DNA from: Aurantibacter crassamenti | Lineage (GTDB): Bacteria; Bacteroidota; Bacteroidia; Flavobacteriales; Flavobacteriaceae | Reading direction: 5' to 3' | Assembly: GCF_016811105.1 (NCBI RefSeq) | Contig: NZ_JAFBGM010000001.1 | Coordinates: forward strand, 2,298,126 to 2,362,125 | DNA: 64,000 nucleotides | In this document: one piece after another, positions 18,031-26,341 of the stretch | Numbering within the stretch: position 1 is the first letter of the stretch | Layout of the letters: every line of letters starts with the position of its first letter | Notes under the pieces: model-generated | Told to the model about the DNA's origin: nothing | What the model saw: the letters and a program-made list of their open reading frames with translations, nothing else | The model's database searches: none | Position numbers and translations under genes: made by a program

Positions 18031-18112
18031 AATATTTCTGTAATTTTACGTTTTATATGTAAATCGTATGATTTTATATAACTAAATAATTAACAGTCAA
18101 AAAAGTAGAGTG

Positions 18113-18589
18113 ATGAAAAGAGTATTTCTAGTATTTGGTTTAATAGGAGCTTTGACTTTCGTTTCTTGTAAAGAAAACAATGCCACAGCGAAAATCAACA
18201 CTGAAAATGTAGCTGATGCTGCAGAACGTGATCAAGCAGCAAAACAAGTTCCGGTAATGGAGTTTGAAAAAGCTGAACATGATTTTGGAACCATTAATCA
18301 AAATGATCCGCAAGAAACAGCATTTGTTTTCAAGAACACAGGTAATGCACCATTAATAATTACAGATGCTACAAGTAGCTGTGGTTGTACAGTGCCAAAT
18401 CCACCAAAAGATCCTATTGCACCCGGTGAAACAGGAGAATTAGTGGTGAAGTTTAATGGATCTGGTCAAAACCAAGTCACTAAAACAATTACGGTTAAAG
18501 CGAACACAGAAAAAGGCTCAGAGTTATTGAGAATTAAGGCTTTTGTTACGCCTAAAGGTGCTGCACCAACAGGACCAACAGCAAACTAA
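18113..18589 (+). CDS. DUF1573 lipoprotein
   Basis: 158-residue exported protein. A signal peptide with lipobox FVSC places the mature N-terminus on a lipidated Cys in the envelope. The rest is one DUF1573 Ig-like domain, with the family motif HDFGTINQ followed by FVFKNTGNAPLIIT and SSCGCTVP. The role of DUF1573 is not established. ATG 18113 was preferred to the GTG at 18110. It lies between nusB and yajC, an order I recall as common in Flavobacteriia. Confidence 0.9.
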   Translation: MKRVFLVFGLIGALTFVSCKENNATAKINTENVADAAERDQAAKQVPVMEFEKAEHDFGTINQNDPQETAFVFKNTGNAPLIITDATSSCGCTVPNPPKDPIAPGETGELVVKFNGSGQNQVTKTITVKANTEKGSELLRIKAFVTPKGAAPTGPTAN

Positions 18590-18616
18590 TATTAACAAAC
18601 ACGAGAACACTATATT

Positions 18617-18910
18617 ATGGAGAATTTAGGGCAGTTTTTGCCGATGATTCTAATTTTTGCCGTTGCATATTTTTTTATGATACGACCGCAAATGAAGCGT
18701 CAAAAAGATGAAAAAAAGTTTGCAGCAGAATTAAAACGTGGGGATCGCGTCATTACTAAAAGTGGCCTTCATGGCAAAGTTTTAGAATTGAACGATAAAG
18801 ATTTTTCATGCATTTTAGAAACTATGGCAGGTAAATTAAAATTTGATCGTTCGGCAATTTCACTAGAAATGAGCAAGAAATTAAATGTATCGCCAGTAGA
18901 GAAAAAATAA
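18617..18910 (+). CDS. yajC: Preprotein translocase accessory subunit YajC
   Basis: 97-residue inner-membrane protein. A single N-terminal helix (FLPMILIFAVAYFFMIRP) is followed by a cytoplasmic domain with the family signature KRGDRVITKSGLHGKV. YajC associates with SecDF in protein export. Last gene of the nusB-DUF1573-yajC run, with a strong terminator directly after it. Confidence 0.95.
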   Translation: MENLGQFLPMILIFAVAYFFMIRPQMKRQKDEKKFAAELKRGDRVITKSGLHGKVLELNDKDFSCILETMAGKLKFDRSAISLEMSKKLNVSPVEKK

Positions 18911-18933
18911 ATAGACTTTAGTTTTATGTATAG

Positions 18934-18963
18934 AAGCGTCAACCATTGGTTGACGCTTTTTTT
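18934..18963 (+). terminator. Intrinsic terminator after yajC
   Basis: AAGCGTCAACC, loop ATT, GGTTGACGCTT: a perfect 11-bp stem followed by a T tract, 23 nt past the yajC stop. Confidence 0.93.
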
Positions 18964-19050
18964 ATGCTTAAAATTCTTATCTTCAATGAGAATTTTAGCA
19001 GATTGAAAATATTGATATCAATTCAATTCTGAATACAAAACTACAAGTAG

Positions 19051-20400
19051 ATGAATCACAATAGAAGAAATTTTTTAAAGAAAAGTTCACTGGCTCTAGC
19101 AGGCAGCGGAGCTGCATTTATGTTTCCGATGGAATTATTGGCAAGCATGCGTAAAAGAGTAAGTGCCAATGATAAAATTCAAGTTGGCTTAATCGGTTGT
19201 AAAGGCATGGGCTTTTCAGATCTAACTTCAATGCTAAAAATTAGTGAAGTAGAAGTTGTTGCCCTTTGTGATGTTGATAAAAATGTACTTGAAGCGCGAA
19301 CTGCAGACTTAGAAAAAGCAGGTGTCAAAAAACCAAAATGGTATAAAGATTACCGTTTGCTTTTAGAAGATAAAGATGTTGATGTAGTCATCATTGGCAC
19401 ACCGGATCATTGGCATTGTCTAATGCTAACAGATGCGTTACAAGCTGGTAAAGATGCCTATTGTGAAAAACCGATTGCCAATTCAGTGCAAGAGGCAGAT
19501 ATCATGTTGAATTATGTAGGGTCAAGCGATCGCATGGTTCAAATAGGGCAGTGGCAACGCAGTCAACCTCATTTTGTAGACGCTATAGAATATGTGCATT
19601 CAGGTAAATTGGGTAATATTCGTTTGGCCAAAGCTTGGGCTTATCAAGGTTGGATGAAACCCGTACCGATAGTTGCTGATTCTGCAGTGCCCGAAGGTGT
19701 TGATTATGACATGTGGTTGGGGCCAGCACCGCAAAGAGCTTTTAATGCAAATCGTTTTCATTTTAATTTCAGATGGTTTTGGGATTATGCGGGCGGATTA
19801 ATGACTGATTGGGGTGTACACCTAATTGATTATGCGCTGTATGGAATGAAAGCAGGCAGACCAAAATCAGTAATGGCCTTGGGAGGTAAATTTGCCTACC
19901 CTGATGATGCCTCTGAAACACCAGATACCTTACAAACCGTTTTTGAATACGATGACTTTTCTATTTTATGGGAACATGCTACGGGTATTGATGGCGGTAA
20001 TTATGGCCGAGATCACGGTATTTCATTTATAGGAAACAATGGTACTTTAGTTGTTGATCGTAGTGGTTGGGAAGTAATACCAGAAGGCCAATTTAATGGA
20101 TGGGGTAAAGAAAAAACGCCAAAAATGGAAGCGATTTTAAAAGACAAAGGCAACGCGAGCGGACTTGATTTACACACCATTAATTTTATTGAGGCTGTAA
20201 AGTCTAGAGACGCTTCTAAGCTCAATGCACCCATAAAAGTAGGTTATGATGCTGCCTTAGTTTCACACATGGGTAACGTAGCCTATAAAACAGGAAATCG
20301 TATTTATTGGGATACCGAAGCCAACCAATTTAAAGAAGAGGAAGCCAATAAATTTTTAAAAGCAAATTATCAAAATGGTTATAAGTTGCCGATGCTATAA
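19051..20400 (+). CDS. Gfo/Idh/MocA-family oxidoreductase with Tat-type signal
   Basis: 449-residue NAD(P)-dependent oxidoreductase, probably periplasmic. It starts with a twin-arginine motif (NRRNFLKKSS) and a hydrophobic stretch. The Rossmann segment is VGLIGCKGMG, with the second conserved block CEKPIANSVQEA (the catalytic EKP lysine) and the C-terminal GGLMTDWGVHLID motif with its conserved His. Secreted members in Bacteroidota usually act on sugars or inositols. The true substrate is unknown. It marks the left border of the accessory island that follows. Confidence 0.92.
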   Translation: MNHNRRNFLKKSSLALAGSGAAFMFPMELLASMRKRVSANDKIQVGLIGCKGMGFSDLTSMLKISEVEVVALCDVDKNVLEARTADLEKAGVKKPKWYKDYRLLLEDKDVDVVIIGTPDHWHCLMLTDALQAGKDAYCEKPIANSVQEADIMLNYVGSSDRMVQIGQWQRSQPHFVDAIEYVHSGKLGNIRLAKAWAYQGWMKPVPIVADSAVPEGVDYDMWLGPAPQRAFNANRFHFNFRWFWDYAGGLMTDWGVHLIDYALYGMKAGRPKSVMALGGKFAYPDDASETPDTLQTVFEYDDFSILWEHATGIDGGNYGRDHGISFIGNNGTLVVDRSGWEVIPEGQFNGWGKEKTPKMEAILKDKGNASGLDLHTINFIEAVKSRDASKLNAPIKVGYDAALVSHMGNVAYKTGNRIYWDTEANQFKEEEANKFLKANYQNGYKLPML

Positions 20401-20450
20401 TTGTTTGTAAATAGCTAACGAGGTACGTTTAGCGAATTGTTATCTACAAG

Positions 20451-21026
20451 TTGGAGAAATTTAAAGAATATATTAACCCTTTTGACAAAATGATTCCTGA
20501 GGAATGGGATATCATTAAAACTATGGCCGAACTTAAAGTCTTGAAAAAAGAAGACTCTTTAATTCAACAAAATGCTTTTTTTGAGAAAGAGGTTTTTATA
20601 GAGAAGGGAATAATCAGAGCCTATATAATTGATGATGACGGAAACGAAAAAAGCATTGCCTTTTATGAGGAAGGAAAGTTTATGAGTACATCTACGCTTC
20701 GAACTTTAAATGGTAGATCTCTGCATTACTACCAAGCAATGTGCAAAACCGAACTCATCTTATTTAATTCAAATGAATTAAAATCTTTTTTTTCTAACAA
20801 CAATTTCCTGTCTGAAATTGGAAAAACAATAAAAGAGGGTGAGATTAAAAGACAAAACAATAGGGATAACTGTCTTTTACAAGTAAAAGGAAGAGATAAG
20901 TATTTAAACTTCATAAAACATTACCCCAACATAGAATTACACATATCGCAAAAACATATTGCATCTTATTTAGGAATTACGCCCATTTCATTGAGTAGAA
21001 TTAAGTCTAATCTCAGAAAAATGTAA
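20451..21026 (+). CDS. Crp/Fnr-family transcriptional regulator
   Basis: 191-residue regulator with an N-terminal cyclic-nucleotide-binding-like beta roll (about 20-120) and a C-terminal winged helix, whose recognition region reads SQKHIASYLGITPISLSRIKS. The cNMP-binding Arg/Glu motif is not evident, which is usual for this Bacteroidota subgroup. The start is TTG; the first in-frame ATG at 20490 would remove part of the roll. It precedes a membrane protein and a small unknown protein. Confidence 0.88.
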   Translation: MEKFKEYINPFDKMIPEEWDIIKTMAELKVLKKEDSLIQQNAFFEKEVFIEKGIIRAYIIDDDGNEKSIAFYEEGKFMSTSTLRTLNGRSLHYYQAMCKTELILFNSNELKSFFSNNNFLSEIGKTIKEGEIKRQNNRDNCLLQVKGRDKYLNFIKHYPNIELHISQKHIASYLGITPISLSRIKSNLRKM

Positions 21027-21065
21027 GTGATAACAATTGATAACAGAAAAAGAAGATTGAGAATC

Positions 21066-21073
21066 TAGTTTTG
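21066..21073 (+). promoter_or_regulatory. -7 promoter box before the 21101 membrane protein
   Basis: TAGTTTTG matches TAnnTTTG. It covers the in-frame TTG at 21071, which argues that translation starts at the ATG at 21101. Confidence 0.5.
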
Positions 21074-21100
21074 TGTATTAACTCACATAATCGATTTTCA

Positions 21101-21646
21101 ATGAAAAAAATACTTCACGTTCTTTACAAAAAAGGACAATACAAAATTGCGTTTCCTATAATCATTTTAGGGTTTGTTTTACAAGCCATTTTAATTCTTA
21201 AATACCTACCCGAATTCCTAAGTTATTCGAACGGTGTAAAAAATCCAGACCAATTATTCTCTTATAATTTTGAATACCTAAGCAATCTGTATCAACAACT
21301 AGGTGAAGAAGGAAGAGCTTTTTATTCCGAAATGCTGGGTGTTGATTTTTTGTATACAACAATTTCTGGCATTGGCTATTGTTTACTGCTTGCTGCTTTA
21401 GTAAAAAAAGTGAAATGGTATATTATTCTGCCTTTGTTTTTGGCTATTTCAGATGTTTTTGAAAATATTTCTCAGCTTTTGTTAATGTCCCTTTTTCCAA
21501 AAATCAGTACATCTGAAGTTTCGATAGCCAGTATTTTTACGTCTACTAAAATGACGCTTAGTATTATTTGTGTCGTTTTAATTTTATTCTTTATAGTGAA
21601 AAACGTCTTTAATTGGATTAAAACAAGAAGTGATTATGAAAAATAA
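21101..21646 (+). CDS. Hypothetical four-helix membrane protein
   Basis: 181 residues from the ATG. Four hydrophobic segments lie at about 12-35, 83-103, 107-128 and 148-172, with a soluble loop between the first two. The family was not recognised. Its transcript probably starts at the box just upstream, downstream of the Crp-like gene. It overlaps the next gene by 11 bp, so the two are coupled. A link to the upstream regulator is inferred from position only. Confidence 0.7.
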   Translation: MKKILHVLYKKGQYKIAFPIIILGFVLQAILILKYLPEFLSYSNGVKNPDQLFSYNFEYLSNLYQQLGEEGRAFYSEMLGVDFLYTTISGIGYCLLLAALVKKVKWYIILPLFLAISDVFENISQLLLMSLFPKISTSEVSIASIFTSTKMTLSIICVVLILFFIVKNVFNWIKTRSDYEK

Positions 21647-22064
21647 AAACTTTAAGACAGGTTGGCTCGTTGAAAATAAGCTTGCAGCTCTAACTCATTT
21701 TCATTCAAATATTTCACTAGAAGATATTCAAGGTGTATTGCAGGAAACCACTCAAATGATTTCAAATCTAAAAGAGCCTTTTAATATCATAATTGATAAT
21801 CGATTAGCACCTATTGATAGAATATTCTCTTTGAGAGAATTTCAAAGTAGTTCTTCTCTTTTAAATCATTCACTATTAAACTATTTAATAGTTATAAAAC
21901 CACTTCACTTGACTTTAAATGAAAGACAAAAAGAATTGGAAATTTCAAACGGAGTCAAATTAATAAATACAGATTCTGTAAAAAGTGCTATTAAAATAGT
22001 CAAAGGAGTAGAAAAGGATATTCAATCAGAGAAAATTGATCTGACCTTTTTTCCTGATTTCTAA
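21636..22064 (+). CDS. Hypothetical small protein, possibly STAS-like
   Basis: 142 residues, no signal peptide. It alternates predicted strands and helices (GWLVENKLAALTHFH, then NIIIDNR). The pattern is loosely like STAS/SpoIIAA-like domains, but no diagnostic motif is present, so function is unknown. ATG 21636 is used rather than the GTG at 21630. It overlaps the membrane-protein gene and ends just before the first inverted-repeat element of the island. Confidence 0.65.
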   Translation: MKNKNFKTGWLVENKLAALTHFHSNISLEDIQGVLQETTQMISNLKEPFNIIIDNRLAPIDRIFSLREFQSSSSLLNHSLLNYLIVIKPLHLTLNERQKELEISNGVKLINTDSVKSAIKIVKGVEKDIQSEKIDLTFFPDF

Positions 22065-22082
22065 TTTGAACGGAAAAGAAAA

Positions 22083-22222
22083 ACCTGTAGATAACATAAT
22101 GTATAAGTAATAGCTCCTTTCTGCTATCCGAAAGGTCAGTGCATTTTAGTATCTTTCGTCTAAATAGTTTCTATGGTGGGTTTTATACGCTACTACTCAT
22201 ACATGGGACGTTGTAAGTAATT
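22083..22222 (+). repeat. Cassette-type intergenic element 1 (inverted-repeat ends)
   Basis: About 140 bp. Left arm ATGTATAAGTAATAGC (22098-22113) and right arm GCTACTACTCATACAT (22189-22204) pair over 14 of 16 positions. The right end continues into GACGTTGTAAGTAATT, shared with element 2. The interior carries the CCGAAAGGTCAGTGC motif seen in elements 5 and 6. The right end abuts the TTG start of the next gene. Confidence 0.65.
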
Positions 22223-22821
22223 TGAAAAAAGTAAAATTTCACATATTATTATTAGGACTATTTCTTATCTTCTGTAAAAAAGTTGAAAAGAAACCTATCC
22301 GCATATCCAATGAATTTAAGATTGAATTTTTGAATGAAATTCTCTCGGACACAATGGATTTAAAAATAATCGAATCCAAAAGTCAATTAATTTCTAATTA
22401 TAGTTATATGGTTCCACCTTTTCTGCCAATTGACCCAACCAATTCAAGAAAAACTATAAGCCTAACAAGATATATTGCCGATTCTCTGAAAGTGATGGAC
22501 ACAATGTTTATTAAAAACCAATTTATTGACAACAAAAAATTGAATCTAAATAGACTGTCTGATTACGGATATAAAATATTTGACTATAAAACCATTGTAG
22601 AAAATAAAGTCCCAGAGGATTCTATTTGGAAATTAGTAGATAGTCTAAACAAAGGGACTGAAAATTACAGTTTCTTAAAAATCAGTAAACCAGTTTTTAA
22701 TGAAAATAAAAGCTTAGCATATATCCGATTGGAGCAAGGGAGCGGAGGAGATTCCTATATTTTGGAGAAAGTTGATGGAAAATGGACTAAAAAGTATCAT
22801 CTAGCAATGTGGGTGGAATAA
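22222..22821 (+). CDS. Hypothetical lipoprotein-like protein
   Basis: 199 residues. The N-terminus (FHILLLGLFLIFCKK) looks like a lipoprotein signal with Cys near residue 18, followed by a charged soluble domain ending GDSYILEKVDGKWTKKY, a pattern typical of small secreted proteins of unknown role. The start is TTG, directly at the end of repeat element 1, with no ATG nearby. It is flanked on both sides by cassette-type elements. Family not recognised. Confidence 0.65.
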   Translation: MKKVKFHILLLGLFLIFCKKVEKKPIRISNEFKIEFLNEILSDTMDLKIIESKSQLISNYSYMVPPFLPIDPTNSRKTISLTRYIADSLKVMDTMFIKNQFIDNKKLNLNRLSDYGYKIFDYKTIVENKVPEDSIWKLVDSLNKGTENYSFLKISKPVFNENKSLAYIRLEQGSGGDSYILEKVDGKWTKKYHLAMWVE

Positions 22822-22824
22822 AAA

Positions 22825-23027
22825 CTACTTACAACAAAACCTATAAACAATACGGGCTTCGGGCTTAATCGAAAGGTTTGCGTATTTTTATGAAGTCCGC
22901 AAAATCTTTTGGATTTTGCTCTGGACAAGAAAAAATAAATCAAAACAAAAAGATTTTGCTATGTGCATAGCGGAAAGCAAACGCTAGTTTGCTCCCGTAC
23001 TGTTCATAGCTAAACCGTTGTAGGTAA
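22825..23027 (+). repeat. Cassette-type intergenic element 2
   Basis: About 200 bp, starting 3 nt after a stop codon. The outer arms (22825-22856 and 22994-23027) are strongly complementary: ACTTACAAC pairs with GTTGTAGGT and ATACGGG with CCCGTAC. Inside, TCCGC/GCGGA (22896-22900, 22970-22974) and GCAAAATC/GATTTTGC (22899-22919) form nested stems. A second GATTTTGC lies at 22952-22959. The next gene starts 10 nt after the right arm. Confidence 0.8.
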
Positions 23028-23036
23028 TTATCAAAA

Positions 23037-23501
23037 ATGAAAATTGAATATAGAAATATAAGCCCGAATGAAACTGAAGCTATAAATCAAATTTCTGATT
23101 GGTATTTAAGCGAGTGGAAAATCTCAAAAATAAAAACAACAAAAAGTCTGACTGAAAGTACAAATCAAAATGTTATTTTTCAGACTATAATGACTGATGA
23201 AAAAAAACTTATAGGTACTGGTGGACTTTATCATAAAGTTGGAATCCAAAGCCGAATTAAAAAATATGAAAATTATTCCCCTTGGATTGCTTTGATGTTT
23301 ACTGAACCTAAAATAAGAGGAAAAGGTCTCGGCAGTAAATTATTAGATGAAATTGAATTAGAAGCTAAAAAGAAAGGATTTGAGAAGATTTATCTATTTA
23401 CTCATACTGCAGAATCACTATATATAAGAAAAGGATGGAATGAAATTGACAGATATCAAATAGAAGGGAAAAACATTGTGATTATGGATAAAGAAATATA
23501 A
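23037..23501 (+). CDS. GNAT-family N-acetyltransferase
   Basis: 154-residue acetyl-CoA-dependent acyltransferase. The acetyl-CoA pyrophosphate-binding motif A is RGKGLGSKLLDE near residue 99, followed by the helix ELEAKKKGFEKIYLFT and the C-terminal LYIRKGWNEI block. The substrate is unknown; single-gene GNATs are common cargo in gene cassettes. It sits alone between repeat elements 2 and 3 and has no obvious promoter of its own. Confidence 0.9.
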   Translation: MKIEYRNISPNETEAINQISDWYLSEWKISKIKTTKSLTESTNQNVIFQTIMTDEKKLIGTGGLYHKVGIQSRIKKYENYSPWIALMFTEPKIRGKGLGSKLLDEIELEAKKKGFEKIYLFTHTAESLYIRKGWNEIDRYQIEGKNIVIMDKEI

Positions 23502-23504
23502 AAC

Positions 23505-23706
23505 TACCTACAACATTGGCTATAATTAATACGGGTTTTGGTTCTTAACCCAAAGTCTAGTGCTTTAAACCAAGTCCGCCAAATCTTTTGGATTTGGCTT
23601 TTAAAATAAAAAAGATAAAAACAAAACAAAAAGCTTTGGCTACATGTGCAGGCGGAAACGAAAAGTTTCCTTGCCTCCGCACTACGTTTAGCTTAGGCAT
23701 TAGGTA
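23505..23706 (+). repeat. Cassette-type intergenic element 3
   Basis: About 200 bp, beginning 3 nt after the GNAT stop. Left end CTACCTACAACATTGGCTAT, right end about 23677-23706 (TAGCTTAGGCATTAGGTAC), partly complementary. Internal hairpin GCCAAATC-TTTTG-GATTTGGC (23578-23598), with TCCGC/GCGGA outside it (23575-23579, 23652-23656). The next ATG is 14 nt downstream. Confidence 0.8.
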
Positions 23707-23719
23707 CAATTAAAAAAAA

Positions 23720-25171
23720 ATGAAGCACTCACATTTAATAATAGTCTTTTTAATAATTTTCTGTGGGTGCAAGTCATCTGAAAAACTCGTAGAAAAGAAG
23801 GAAACTAAACAAGATTTAATAAATTTTCTATTCCAAGATTATATCGGGGAGAAGCCAAGCGCGAGTTTCATTGTCGTAAAAGATGGCAAAATAAGAGATT
23901 GTCAAAGTTTTGGATATGCTGATTTAGAAAATAAAATCCTTGCCAATTGTGAAACGAATTATAGACTTGCCTCGGTTACAAAGCAGTTTACCGCAATGGG
24001 AATTTTAGTTTTAATAAATCAAGGAAAGTTAAGTTATGACACTAGGTTAACCGAAGTACTTCCTGAATTCCCGGAATATGGGAAAGAAATTACGATTAAA
24101 AATTTAATGTCGCACAGGTCAGGTTTACAAGATTATTCCAAACTATACCCAAAAGATGCCGAAAAGCAACTTGTAGATAAAGAGGTGCTCAACCTTCTAA
24201 TTAAACAGGATAGCCTCTTATTTCCAGCGAATTCCAACTTCAAATACAGTAATTCAGGCTATGCTGTTTTGGCAATGATAATAGAACGGGTTTCGGGCAA
24301 ATCCTTTAAAGAATTTATGGATAAGGAGATTTTTGAAAAAACAGGTATGGCTAATAGTACCGTTTACTTAAAAGACTTACAGATTAAAAATCGTGCATAT
24401 GGGTATAAATTCAATGACACGATATATGAAAATAAAGACCAAAATATATGGTCAGCCATCCAAGGCGATGGCGGAATTTATTCGTCTGTAAATGATTATG
24501 TGCATTGGGATAGTAGTTTATATGATGAAACACTTGTGAAAACAGATTTAAGAAACGATGCTTTTTCAAATTGGGATGAAAATGGTAAAACTGATGGAAA
24601 GGGCTATGGTTTCGGGTGGCAGATTGATATAAAAAATAATAGAAAATATTTAATGCACGGTGGCAGCACTACAGGATTTCTAAATTATTCTTTAAGGATT
24701 CCTTCAGAGAAAATTGCAGTAGTAATTTATACAAATACCACAGATTATGGTGGACTAGGACGCAAAGCGCATTTTTTAGCAAGCTATTATTCTGATGGTA
24801 AACTTCCTATTCCAGCTGATGTATTACTTGAAAAAGACATTGAAGAGAATGGAATAGAAAACAGTACGAATAAATTTAATCAACTAAAATCTAACACTAC
24901 AAAATATGATATTGTAGAAAATGATTTGGTCTCTTTGGGTTTTAGGTATATGAAAAAAGAATCCGAAAAAGCACTAAAAATATTTGAATTGGTTAAAACA
25001 GAATTTCCAAATTATTTAGGAGGGTATTTTGGATTAGCACAATACTATAAAGCGAAAGAAAATAACGAGAAGGCAGTTAATTATTTCACAAAAGTAATAG
25101 AGGTCGCAACAAGCGAAAATCAACGTCAGATTGATTATTCAAAGAAAATGATAAAACAATTGAGCGAATAA
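23720..25171 (+). CDS. Serine hydrolase (class C beta-lactamase/PBP-like) lipoprotein with C-terminal helical repeat
   Basis: 483 residues. A lipoprotein signal (IIFCGCKSS) is followed by the beta-lactamase-type domain: SxxK as S85-V-T-K88, the YSN triad at Y176, and HGG at about 313 in place of KTG. This is the class C/DD-peptidase/esterase arrangement. Residues about 395-483 look like a TPR-type helical pair (EKALKIFELVKTEFPNYLGG then ENNEKAVNYFTKVIE). It could cleave beta-lactams, peptidoglycan peptides or esters; sequence alone does not decide. It stands alone between elements 3 and 4. Confidence 0.9.
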   Translation: MKHSHLIIVFLIIFCGCKSSEKLVEKKETKQDLINFLFQDYIGEKPSASFIVVKDGKIRDCQSFGYADLENKILANCETNYRLASVTKQFTAMGILVLINQGKLSYDTRLTEVLPEFPEYGKEITIKNLMSHRSGLQDYSKLYPKDAEKQLVDKEVLNLLIKQDSLLFPANSNFKYSNSGYAVLAMIIERVSGKSFKEFMDKEIFEKTGMANSTVYLKDLQIKNRAYGYKFNDTIYENKDQNIWSAIQGDGGIYSSVNDYVHWDSSLYDETLVKTDLRNDAFSNWDENGKTDGKGYGFGWQIDIKNNRKYLMHGGSTTGFLNYSLRIPSEKIAVVIYTNTTDYGGLGRKAHFLASYYSDGKLPIPADVLLEKDIEENGIENSTNKFNQLKSNTTKYDIVENDLVSLGFRYMKKESEKALKIFELVKTEFPNYLGGYFGLAQYYKAKENNEKAVNYFTKVIEVATSENQRQIDYSKKMIKQLSE

Positions 25172-25177
25172 AACTGT

Positions 25178-25370
25178 GCCTAACAATGGCTATAGCAAAT
25201 AGGGCATAAAGTGCTAAATTTATTGGCTTGGAGTTATTTGCTAGGCCGCCAAATCTTTTGGATTTGGTTTTTAAATAGAAAAAAATAAAACAAAAAGATT
25301 TCGCTAAGTGCGTTGGGGAAAGCAAACACTGGTTCGCTCCCGTACTATTAATAGCTAAACCGTTGTGGTT
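25178..25370 (+). repeat. Cassette-type intergenic element 4
   Basis: About 190 bp. Left end TGCCTAACAATGGCTATAGC begins 7 nt after a stop codon and contains GCCTAAC, an RYYYAAC match as in attC sites. The right end (about 25339-25368) includes CCCGTACTATTAATAGC and CGTTGTGG. Internal hairpin GCCAAATC-TTTTG-GATTTGGT at 25248-25268. The next gene is on the opposite strand, its stop 4 nt away. Confidence 0.8.
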
Positions 25371-25373
25371 AAT

Positions 25374-25817
25374 TTAAGAAAGATGAGGCATTCCTATTCC
25401 AGTTTCAACAAAACGCTTTAAACTTTGAGTTACAAATCTTTCCCAAGCCGGAAAACAAATTTCATAACAGTTTAACTCAGGAACTAATCCATTATGTGCG
25501 AAATTTAGAATTGTTTCCTTTTGACCTTTTTCTTCCAAAACCCATTCAACAAGAGTTCCTTCCCACTCTTTTTCAATTCCATCATAACCATTGTGAATAT
25601 GTTTAGCCTCAATACATTTCCATACAATTTTTCTATTAGGTTCAAATTCGGAGATTTTAAACTTCCAATAAGTACTATCAAAACTTGTAGTGAATTCATC
25701 ACCAACTGAAGAAACTGAATTATCTGTATTTCCCCACCATTTTTGGACGTGTTGTGAAATAGCATTGAATACTTCTTGTATAGTTCCATTAATCGAAACC
25801 ATTGTTGTGTATGACAT
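25374..25817 (-). CDS. SRPBCC/AHSA1-family protein
   Basis: 147-residue START-like helix-grip domain, of the type often annotated as activator of Hsp90 ATPase homologue or polyketide cyclase-like. Typical features are the early VFNAISQHVQKWWG helix and the GTLVEWVLEEKGQKETILNF strand pair. Such proteins bind hydrophobic ligands; none is identified here. It is divergent from an HxlR regulator and shares a symmetric promoter region with it, so it is the likely target gene. It points against most genes of the island. Confidence 0.87.
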   Translation of the reverse strand: MSYTTMVSINGTIQEVFNAISQHVQKWWGNTDNSVSSVGDEFTTSFDSTYWKFKISEFEPNRKIVWKCIEAKHIHNGYDGIEKEWEGTLVEWVLEEKGQKETILNFAHNGLVPELNCYEICFPAWERFVTQSLKRFVETGIGMPHLS

Positions 25818-25859
25818 AATTTAATTTTAAACTATTAATAGTGCTTGCGAATTACAAGT

Positions 25860-25910
25860 GCAAATATATAAAAGTACTTTTATTTTGCAAGTACATTTTT
25901 ATATATTTGC
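25860..25910. promoter_or_regulatory. Symmetric divergent promoter/operator between SRPBCC and HxlR genes
   Basis: Minus-strand TATATTTG (25861-25868) and plus-strand TATATTTG (25902-25909) lie at the ends of one large imperfect dyad: GCAAATATATAAAAGTACTT (25860-25879) against the nearly complementary 25889-25910. A perfect 16-bp palindrome ATAAAAGTACTTTTAT (25868-25883) lies inside. One regulator dimer could block both promoters. Confidence 0.7.
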
Positions 25911-25912
25911 TT

Positions 25913-26341
25913 ATGAAACAGATTGAAAGAAGGTCGGACTGTCCAATTAGCTTATCGCTTGACATTTTTGGAGACAAATGGACTTTACTAATTTTAAGAG
26001 ATTTTATTTTCTTTAACAACAGACACTTTAACGAGTTAGTAACAGTTGAAAAAATATCTACAAATATTCTTGCTGACCGATTAAATCGACTACTTGAAAA
26101 TGATATTGTAAAAAAAGAAATTGATAGGAATAATAAATCTTCATATCTGTATTCGTTAACAGAAAAAGGAATTGATTTAATTCCGATAGTTATTGAAATT
26201 TATAAATGGGGAGCAAACAATATTGACGAAAATAATGCTAATAGTGAATTTAAAAATGAAGTGAATTCTAATTTTAGTAAAGTGACATCGGAAATAGTTG
26301 AACGAATAAAAACTACCCACAATAACGTATATAAAACATAG
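25913..26341 (+). CDS. HxlR-family winged-helix transcriptional regulator
   Basis: 142 residues from ATG 25913. It has the HxlR signature: a Cys-containing start (RRSDCPISLSLDIFGDKWTL), the recognition helix ISTNILADRLNRL and the wing LYSLTEKG. The N-terminal Cys may sense electrophiles or oxidants, as in YodB/HypR. The start was moved from the longer frame (25841) because the -7 box ends 3 nt upstream; the mRNA may be leaderless. The last nine or ten residues are encoded by the left arm of repeat element 5. Confidence 0.9.
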   Translation: MKQIERRSDCPISLSLDIFGDKWTLLILRDFIFFNNRHFNELVTVEKISTNILADRLNRLLENDIVKKEIDRNNKSSYLYSLTEKGIDLIPIVIEIYKWGANNIDENNANSEFKNEVNSNFSKVTSEIVERIKTTHNNVYKT

